Positions 1 to 5,363 of a stretch of DNA of 5,363 nt are shown here, piece after piece. The stretch comes from Thiotrichaceae bacterium (lineage in GTDB: Bacteria; Pseudomonadota; Gammaproteobacteria; Thiotrichales; Thiotrichaceae). Position 1 is the stretch's first letter, and every line of letters starts with the position of its first letter. The DNA is taken from positions 1-5,363 of the forward strand of contig JALVDG010000035.1 of assembly GCA_027009095.1 (NCBI GenBank). Direction: 5' to 3'. The position numbers were made by a program, and so were the translations under genes. A model generated the notes under the pieces. That model did no database searches and was not told the DNA's origin. It saw only the letters and a list, made by a program, of their open reading frames with translations.

Positions 1-58
1 CGGGCAGAATAGCTACCAAGACTCAAGTGAAATAATCTCACCCAAGCCTAATACATTA

Positions 59-1390
59 CTATTCAGTCGTTTTTATCGCGTTACTATCTCCCCCTCTTGC
101 ATAGCCATTCTTGTCTGTATTAATAGCTTGTACAGTGGATTCAATGATGATTGCATGCGTTACTCTATATCCTATTGTAACTAACTTCTCGCTTGCCGAA
201 CTAGACTGAAAATGATTATTCTTAACGGTAATACTCTTAATATACCCATGCCCTTCTTTTTCATCATAGCTTGTTTTAGGGTTACAGTTTATGCTTTTAT
301 CACGGATATAGCCTTTTTCAGCATACCCCCCTACATACAAATCACCATAGGTACTACCTGTTGCATGATTGTCTATCATCGTTATATGTCTTGTTGCGAC
401 ACAATTTTCAGCACCCAGCATATAAGCCCATGATGCATTTTCAACATGGTTATTCGCTATCTTTATATACCGTGCACCATCAATATAAATAGCGGCAGCC
501 CAGCTTTCTTCATTATCATAAGCAGGGTTTCCTGCTGTACTCATATTGCTAACCGTATTACCCTCAATAAAACCAAAGCGTGCGGCATCACTAACTCCTG
601 GTAGAACACGTCCACGTCTTTTTCGTGTCGGTGATGTACCTTCTCCACCAATTGCATCTATAGCGATGTTATTTACATTCGTAATAATATTATTTTTTAT
701 TTCCCAACGGACTACATTGCCATTTACCACAATACTTTCGCTTGACCCTGTACGCATATTTGAGACTTCATTCCCTTCTATCACAACATTACGAATTGCT
801 TTTCGAGCATTTTCTCCTGAACCATAAACAGCAATTCCATGAGCATCTACATTACTATTAAAATCATGGATTTTATTGTTGATAATCATGATATCGCGAA
901 TATTTTCTCCTTCGACATAAATGCCAAAAATTCCTTTATTGCCTGCTTCATGCCCCTGAATATTCAAGCCCTCAATAATGACTTTATTGGTGTTTTCTCC
1001 AATATAAATAAAAATATCATCTTTAAGACTAATTAATGGCTGCATATCTGCAACACCAATCAGCTTTGTTTTTGATCGATATATCTCCAAAGGTAAACCA
1101 CTTGAAGTATTCGTTACTTCAACAACACAATATTGACCTTCTCCCACTATGCTATCACAAGATTCTATCGCATCCCCGATAGAGCCATTTGCAACCACAT
1201 TAGGGGTTGATGCAAAACGTTTTGCCCAGTCACGCTTAGGACGGTAGCGATCAGATAAAGGAATAGCTCCCCATCCTTCTTTTGCAAATCCTTTTACGGG
1301 TATCGTTATTGTCAATATGAGTGCTAATAAAGAAATATATATCAGAGGTGATTTTTTCTTAAAAGAAGTTATTTGCATAGGCTGGGTCAT
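59..1390 (-). CDS. Exported right-handed parallel beta-helix repeat protein, function unknown
   Basis: This 443-residue protein is predicted to be exported. Its N-terminus has a basic stretch (KKK, residues 11-13), a hydrophobic core (about 15-32) and a plausible signal peptidase site after GFA (cleavage about 36/37). From about residue 127 it shows repeated beta-helix rungs, for example VIIEGLNIQG (137-146), IMIINNKIHDF (167-177), VVIEGNEVSNM (202-212), WEIKNNIITNV (229-239), FIEGNTVSNM (274-283), IKIANNHVENA (309-319), ITMIDNHATG (336-345) and ITVKNNHFQS (387-396). Such folds occur in pectate lyase-like polysaccharide lyases, epimerases and many uncharacterised periplasmic or surface proteins. 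I recognise no catalytic signature, so no reaction is assigned. The mature part has four cysteines (78, 88, 330, 369) that could form two disulfides, and a basic loop RKRRGR (256-261) between rungs. An in-frame TAA lies three codons upstream of the start, so translation begins at 1390 or at Met5 (1378). Neither start has a clear ribosome binding site. It is transcribed divergently from mfd and no operon partner is visible. The fold is fairly certain; the function is open. Confidence 0.85.
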   Translation of the reverse strand: MTQPMQITSFKKKSPLIYISLLALILTITIPVKGFAKEGWGAIPLSDRYRPKRDWAKRFASTPNVVANGSIGDAIESCDSIVGEGQYCVVEVTNTSSGLPLEIYRSKTKLIGVADMQPLISLKDDIFIYIGENTNKVIIEGLNIQGHEAGNKGIFGIYVEGENIRDIMIINNKIHDFNSNVDAHGIAVYGSGENARKAIRNVVIEGNEVSNMRTGSSESIVVNGNVVRWEIKNNIITNVNNIAIDAIGGEGTSPTRKRRGRVLPGVSDAARFGFIEGNTVSNMSTAGNPAYDNEESWAAAIYIDGARYIKIANNHVENASWAYMLGAENCVATRHITMIDNHATGSTYGDLYVGGYAEKGYIRDKSINCNPKTSYDEKEGHGYIKSITVKNNHFQSSSASEKLVTIGYRVTHAIIIESTVQAINTDKNGYARGGDSNAIKTTE

Positions 1391-1419
1391 TGTATTTTAT
1401 TGGTAGTTTAAAGGAAGAA

Positions 1420-1458
1420 TTGTTCTATTCTATTACGATTAGCTTGTTCTATTTTATT
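1420..1458. repeat. Pair of 15-bp direct repeats upstream of the beta-helix gene
   Basis: The 15-mer at 1420-1434 (TTGTTCTATTCTATT) recurs at 1444-1458 with one change (C to T at the eleventh base). The copies start 24 bp apart with 9 bp between them. They lie 30-68 bp upstream of the beta-helix start codon and overlap its candidate promoter. They could be a two-site operator or a small tandem duplication in AT-rich DNA; the sequence cannot decide between these. Confidence 0.5.
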
Positions 1459-1474
1459 AATATAAATTATTCAA
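1446..1474 (-). promoter_or_regulatory. Candidate sigma70 promoter for the beta-helix gene
   Basis: Read on the minus strand, TTGAAT (1469-1474) is followed after 17 bp by TAGAAC (1446-1451). Each hexamer matches four of six consensus bases and the spacing is ideal. Transcription would start near 1439, giving a leader of about 50 nt before the start codon. The region is very AT-rich, so chance matches are likely. The proposed -10 falls inside one copy of a 15-bp direct repeat. Confidence 0.3.
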
Positions 1475-1575
1475 GTAACAACTGACAAAGCACCTCATAA
1501 GTCCATCCAAACTAAAATAAACATTCAGTACTCAAACTTCAGAAAATTATTCCTAGATACACCAACAACTTTGGT

Positions 1576-1604
1576 TTGATGGAGTACTAGCAAAAGAGTA
1601 GAAT
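1576..1604 (+). promoter_or_regulatory. Candidate sigma70 promoter for mfd
   Basis: TTGATG (1576-1581, four of six consensus bases) is separated by 17 bp from TAGAAT (1599-1604, five of six). Transcription would start near 1611, leaving a 5' leader of about 26 nt before the mfd start codon at 1637. The position and spacing fit a simple housekeeping promoter. No operator or attenuator-like structure is evident in the short leader, which begins with a run of seven T. Confidence 0.5.
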
Positions 1605-1636
1605 TCATCCCTTTTTTTAAGGCAGATTACCCCACT

Positions 1637-4600
1637 ATGGCAGTTTCTACCATTCATCCTATTTATCCGAATAAACAAACAAATCATATTAACTGGGGAC
1701 AGTTACATGGTTGTGCCAAAGATTTATTAATAGCCAATACTGCCGAAGAATACAAAGGGCTGATTTTATTAGTCACAGCAGATAGTCATAGTGCTTATCA
1801 AGCCGAAGCTAATATCCGCTTTTTCTCAAATATCGAAAATATTCATATTTTTCCCGACTGGGAAACACTGCCTTATGATGTGTTCTCGCCACACGAAGAC
1901 CTTATTTCCGAACGCCTCAAAGCACTGTATCAATTATCATCGACTCAACAAGGTATCTTAATTGTTCCTATTGCAACATTAATGCACCGCCTTGCACCCA
2001 CAAACTATATTCGTGCGAATACTTTTTTATTAGAAAAAGGGGATACTTTAGACATTGAGTTGATGCGCCTACAGCTAGAGGAAACAGGTTACCGCCATGT
2101 TACACAAGTTATGGAGCATGGCGAATATGCCACCCGTGGTTCTTTAATTGATCTATTTCCAATGGGAATGGAGTACCCCATTCGTATTGATTTATTTGAT
2201 GATGAAGTGGACTCTATCCGCACTTTCAACCCTGAAGATCAGCTCACCATAAAGCACCTCGATAAAATCGAATTACTCCCTGCTCAAGAATTTCCACTCA
2301 ATGCTGAAGGCATCCAAACCTTCCGTACTAATTACGCAGAACAATTAGGTGGCGACCTTTCGCGCAGTCAGATTTACGATAATGTTAGCAATAGCACACC
2401 TCCTGCGGGCATTGAGTATTATCTCCCCCTCTTTTTTAAAGAAACTGCTACTTTATTTGATTACCTACCCGAAAAAACACTGCTTATCTACCCTCACGAA
2501 ATTCATGCAGCAGCCGAAACCTTCAGTGCTCATGTCGCAGAACGCTATGAGCAACGCCGACACGATATAGAGCGCCCTATTCTCGCACCAGAAAAACTCT
2601 TTTTAAGTAGCGAAGAAGTAGAGACGGAATTTAAAAAACAACGATGCATCACCCTACATTCTTTTGAACAAGAAAGCACCGCAGAGAATGATAGCTATAA
2701 CTATCCTAGTTTCTCCCTGCCCTCGATGTTGATCCAAGCACATGCGGAAATACCGCTCATGTTGCTGAAACAATTCCTCGCCGTACATCATGGACGTGTT
2801 TTATTTACCGCAGAGTCCGCAGGGCGACGCGAACATCTGTTAGGACTATTACGCGATAATCAATACCCTGCCAGCACCAGCAGTGATTGGCAAAATTTCT
2901 TAGCAGGAAGTAGCAAACTCAGCGTTACCGTTGCCCCTATTGAAGAGGGTTTATGGCTCAAAAATGATGAGCAAGAAGGTGAACTTGCTATTATCCCCGA
3001 AGGCTTATTGTTTGGTCAGCAGATACAACAAAAACGCCGTCGCCGTAAAGCAACCCGTGATGCTGATTCGATTATCAGCAATCTTAACGACCTACATGAA
3101 GGCTCTCCTGTTGTCCATGAAGAACATGGTATTGGGCGTTACTTAGGAATGCAAAAGCTCACCACCGATGGCATTGAGCAAGAATATATTATGCTAGAAT
3201 ATGCTAACGGCGATAAACTTTATGTACCCGTCTCATCCTTACATCTTATCAGTCGATACAGTGGCGCAAGCCCTGAAAAAGCCCCACTGCATAAATTAGG
3301 TACTGAACATTGGGACAAGGTTCGCAAAAAAGCAGCGCAACGCGCACACGATATTGCTGCCGAATTATTAGAAATTAACGCCCGCAGAGAGGCTCTTCAA
3401 GGACACGCTTTTGCAATATCCGAAGTAGAATACCAAGCCTTTTCCGATGCTTTCCCTTTTGAAGAAACACCTGATCAAGCATCTGCTATTGAGGCAGTAT
3501 ACAAAGACCTATCCTCCCCGCAACCAATGGATCGCGTCGTCTGTGGCGATGTGGGTTTTGGCAAAACAGAAGTAGCAATGCGAGCTGCCTTTATGGTAGC
3601 CAATGCAGGGAAGCAAGTCGCCATTATTGCCCCCACTACCCTACTCGTCCAACAGCATACCCAAAACTTCCGCGACCGCTTTGCCGATTGGCCTTTTGAA
3701 ATAGAAACCCTATCGCGCTTCCGTACGCCTAAACAAACTAAAGAAACATTGGCAGGGCTTGCGAGTGGAAAAGTCGATATTGTGGTTGGCACGCATAAAC
3801 TATTACAAGCTGATGTAAAATTTAAAGACTTAGGTTTAGTGATTATCGACGAAGAACACCGCTTTGGTGTACGCCATAAAGAGCAACTCAAAAAACTACG
3901 CGCTAATGTCGATATGCTCACCATGACCGCAACCCCCATACCTCGCACGCTGAATATGTCACTTTCAGGCTTGCGTGATTTAAGCATTATCGCCACACCA
4001 CCTGCCCAACGTCATGCTATCAAAACCTTTGTAAAAGAATGGGATAAAGCCCTAATTCAAGAAGCTTGTGCGCGTGAATTATCCCGTGGTGGGCAGATTT
4101 ATGTATTGCACAACGAAGTCAAAACCATTCAAAAAATGACCGACGAGTTAAAAGCATATCTACCCAATGCAGAAATTCGTTTTGCACATGGGCAGATGTC
4201 GGAGCAAGAACTCGAAGGCATAATGAAAGACTTTTATCATCAACGCTTTCATATTCTCGTTGCCACCACCATTATCGAAAGTGGTATCGACGTACCAACG
4301 GCCAATACCATTATTATCAATCGTGCCGATAAACTCGGACTGGCACAACTGCATCAACTACGTGGACGTGTCGGACGCTCGCATCATAAAGCCTACGCCT
4401 ACTTAATTATTCCCGACAAAAAAGTTATCACCAAAGATGCAAAAAAACGCCTTGAAGCCATCGAGTCACTAGAAGAACTCGGTGTAGGTTTCACACTCGC
4501 CTCCCACGACCTTGAAATACGCGGCGCAGGTGAATTATTAGGCGATGAGCAAAGTGGTCAAATAACCGAAATCGGCTTCTCACTCTACAATGAATTACTA

Positions 4601-5098
4601 GAACGTGCCGTAAAAGCCCTAAAACAAGGCGATTTACCAGAAGAAGACGGACGCGAAAAGCGCACCACCGTAGACCTCGGTGCAGCAGCACTTATCCCTG
4701 ATGATTATCTCCCCGATGTACACAACCGCCTGATTCTATACAAACGCATTGCCAATGCAGAGAATAAAGAACAACTGCGTGATCTACGCGTCGAAATGAT
4801 CGACCGCTTCGGCTTATTACCCGACCCTGTTAACACTCTATTTGAGGTAACTCGCCTTAAACAAATCGCCCAAACATTAGGTGTGCTAAAACTAGATATA
4901 GGCGCAGAAGGTGGACGTATCGTGTTTAATGAAAAACCCAATATTGACCCAATGAAGATAATGGGCATTGTACAAAAACGTCCTTGGGAATTTAAGATTG
5001 TGGGATCGGATAAGTTGTATTTTGAGGTAGAGTTGAAGACTGTTGAACAGCGGGTGCAGTGGGTTAAAAAATTATTTAACGATATTGCTAATGGATAA
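1637..5098 (+). CDS. mfd: Transcription-repair coupling factor Mfd
   Basis: Mfd is a cytoplasmic ATP-driven DNA translocase. It pushes or dislodges RNA polymerase stalled at DNA damage and recruits UvrA, directing nucleotide excision repair to the transcribed strand. The 1153-residue length matches the family (E. coli about 1148). In order: a UvrB-homology region (about 1-340) with DWETLPYD (74-81) and HGEYATRG (161-168), in which R167, R183 and F187 correspond to the UvrA-contacting residues of E. coli Mfd; a CarD-like RNA polymerase-interaction domain (about 484-550) with VVHEEHGIGRY; and a RecG-like helicase motor with TPDQ (611-614), Walker A GDVGFGKTE (637-645), DEEH (738-741), TATPIPR (764-770) and motif VI QLRGRVGRS (907-915). 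A RecG-like translocation element DLEIRGAGELLG (958-969) and the C-terminal autoinhibitory domain (about 1010-1115, with IDRFGLLPDP) follow. The ATG at 1637 is the only possible start, since the frame has no start codon back to a TGA at 1577-1579. The ribosome site is weak (AAGG at 1619-1622, 14 nt away). No frameshift or missing motif was seen. Confidence 0.98.
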   Translation: MAVSTIHPIYPNKQTNHINWGQLHGCAKDLLIANTAEEYKGLILLVTADSHSAYQAEANIRFFSNIENIHIFPDWETLPYDVFSPHEDLISERLKALYQLSSTQQGILIVPIATLMHRLAPTNYIRANTFLLEKGDTLDIELMRLQLEETGYRHVTQVMEHGEYATRGSLIDLFPMGMEYPIRIDLFDDEVDSIRTFNPEDQLTIKHLDKIELLPAQEFPLNAEGIQTFRTNYAEQLGGDLSRSQIYDNVSNSTPPAGIEYYLPLFFKETATLFDYLPEKTLLIYPHEIHAAAETFSAHVAERYEQRRHDIERPILAPEKLFLSSEEVETEFKKQRCITLHSFEQESTAENDSYNYPSFSLPSMLIQAHAEIPLMLLKQFLAVHHGRVLFTAESAGRREHLLGLLRDNQYPASTSSDWQNFLAGSSKLSVTVAPIEEGLWLKNDEQEGELAIIPEGLLFGQQIQQKRRRRKATRDADSIISNLNDLHEGSPVVHEEHGIGRYLGMQKLTTDGIEQEYIMLEYANGDKLYVPVSSLHLISRYSGASPEKAPLHKLGTEHWDKVRKKAAQRAHDIAAELLEINARREALQGHAFAISEVEYQAFSDAFPFEETPDQASAIEAVYKDLSSPQPMDRVVCGDVGFGKTEVAMRAAFMVANAGKQVAIIAPTTLLVQQHTQNFRDRFADWPFEIETLSRFRTPKQTKETLAGLASGKVDIVVGTHKLLQADVKFKDLGLVIIDEEHRFGVRHKEQLKKLRANVDMLTMTATPIPRTLNMSLSGLRDLSIIATPPAQRHAIKTFVKEWDKALIQEACARELSRGGQIYVLHNEVKTIQKMTDELKAYLPNAEIRFAHGQMSEQELEGIMKDFYHQRFHILVATTIIESGIDVPTANTIIINRADKLGLAQLHQLRGRVGRSHHKAYAYLIIPDKKVITKDAKKRLEAIESLEELGVGFTLASHDLEIRGAGELLGDEQSGQITEIGFSLYNELLERAVKALKQGDLPEEDGREKRTTVDLGAAALIPDDYLPDVHNRLILYKRIANAENKEQLRDLRVEMIDRFGLLPDPVNTLFEVTRLKQIAQTLGVLKLDIGAEGGRIVFNEKPNIDPMKIMGIVQKRPWEFKIVGSDKLYFEVELKTVEQRVQWVKKLFNDIANG

Positions 5099-5121
5099 AA
5101 ATAAATCTTTAACGTAACTTA

Positions 5122-5142
5122 AAACCGTAACTCCTTCGGTTT
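5122..5142 (-). terminator. Weak hairpin at the array trailer, possible terminator of the CRISPR transcript
   Basis: AAACCG (5122-5127) and CGGTTT (5137-5142) form a perfect 6-bp stem with a 9-nt loop. The right arm uses the first three bases of the leftmost repeat. On the minus strand the stem is followed only by TTAAGTT, so any T-tract is short; on the plus strand, reading out of mfd, no T-run follows at all. It could modestly end pre-crRNA transcription, but it is well below a textbook intrinsic terminator and may be chance. Confidence 0.25.
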
Positions 5143-5363
5143 CTAAGCTGCCTGTGCGGCAGTGAACTCAAATAAATCAAATATTCTTTTGGATTCAACT
5201 TTCTAAGCTGCCTGTGCGGCAGTGAACGGTTGATGTTGAATGCTGATGCTGAACGTCGTTTTCTAAGCTGCCTGTGCGGCAGTGAACATGAACCCCGAAG
5301 ACTTACCCCAACCCGTTGATTTCTAAGCTGCCTGTGCGGCAGTGAACATCAACAAGATATTGT
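5140..5363 (-). CRISPR. Type I-F CRISPR array, leader-distal end, cut by the window edge
   Basis: Four identical 28-bp repeats lie at 5140-5167, 5200-5227, 5260-5287 and 5320-5347, with exact 32-bp spacers at 5168-5199, 5228-5259 and 5288-5319. A fourth spacer begins at 5348 and runs off the window. The 60-bp period is typical of type I-F. Read on the minus strand the repeat begins GTTCACTGCC and ends GGCAGCTTAGAAA. CTGCC and GGCAG form a 5-bp stem with a GCACA loop, matching the GNRNA pentaloop bound by Cas6f (Csy4). Cleavage after the stem would leave the 8-nt 5' handle CUUAGAAA, a known variant of CUAAGAAA. This polarity makes the minus strand the crRNA strand, puts the leader beyond the right edge and makes 5140 the trailer end, 41 bp from the mfd stop codon. 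No cas gene is in the window, so activity cannot be judged. The absence of repeat decay argues for a maintained array. Confidence 0.97.

Noticed and set aside
1..58. Possible terminator downstream of the beta-helix gene (GTGA and TCAC arms near 28-42)
   Set aside because: Only a 4-bp stem forms, with no T-tract, so it cannot be distinguished from chance.
212..1036. Several plus-strand open frames (212-433, 546-827, 839-1036) opposite the beta-helix gene
   Set aside because: They are antisense to a gene with a signal peptide and repeated rungs, and their translations show no family signature.
3475..3996. Minus-strand open frame of 173 codons inside mfd
   Set aside because: It lies opposite the conserved helicase motor of Mfd, is rich in Ser, Arg and Cys as expected of an antisense shadow, and has no recognisable domain.
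4160..4968. Minus-strand open frames (4160-4357, 4491-4691, 4705-4968) inside the 3' part of mfd
   Set aside because: They are shadows of the strongly conserved Mfd reading frame, with low-complexity or Arg/Leu-rich translations.
5113..5132. CGTAACT repeated at 5113-5119 and 5126-5132, considered as a degenerate CRISPR or attachment repeat
   Set aside because: It is only 7 bp, bears no resemblance to the 28-bp repeat and has no partner elsewhere in the window.
5140..5363. Array as part of a CRISPR-associated transposon (type I-F3)
   Set aside because: No transposon end, tns gene, atypical repeat or self-targeting spacer is visible; the canonical I-F repeat alone does not support it.

Overview
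The window holds two complete genes and the end of a CRISPR array. It looks like chromosomal DNA from an AT-rich gammaproteobacterium. The support for that is a Mfd protein that reads almost collinearly with the Escherichia coli protein as I remember it, and a type I-F CRISPR repeat, a subtype typical of Gammaproteobacteria. I cannot name a genus from the sequence alone.

Layout from left to right. Positions 1-58 are a short tail with nothing I can support. Positions 59-1390 (minus strand) encode a 443-residue exported protein with a signal peptide and a right-handed parallel beta-helix made of repeated N-N/E-G-N type rungs; its substrate is unknown. Positions 1391-1636 are a divergent intergenic region with a candidate promoter for each gene and a 15-bp near-perfect direct repeat on the beta-helix side. 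Positions 1637-5098 (plus strand) encode full-length Mfd, the transcription-repair coupling factor, with all the expected motifs. Positions 5099-5139 are a 41-bp gap without a convincing terminator for mfd. From 5140 to the right edge there are four identical 28-bp repeats separated by 32-bp spacers, and the last spacer is cut by the window end.

The repeat orientation shows that pre-crRNA would be made from the minus strand. The window therefore contains the leader-distal (oldest) end of the array, running tail to tail into mfd. The leader, and possibly the cas genes, would lie to the right, outside the window. The two genes and the array have no evident functional link. The beta-helix gene and mfd are divergent and independently expressed, and mfd and the array are convergent. 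I saw no mobile element, tRNA, rRNA or cas gene. The best leads are the close convergence of mfd with the array and the coding-like content of the spacers. I do not see evidence for a wholly new system here.
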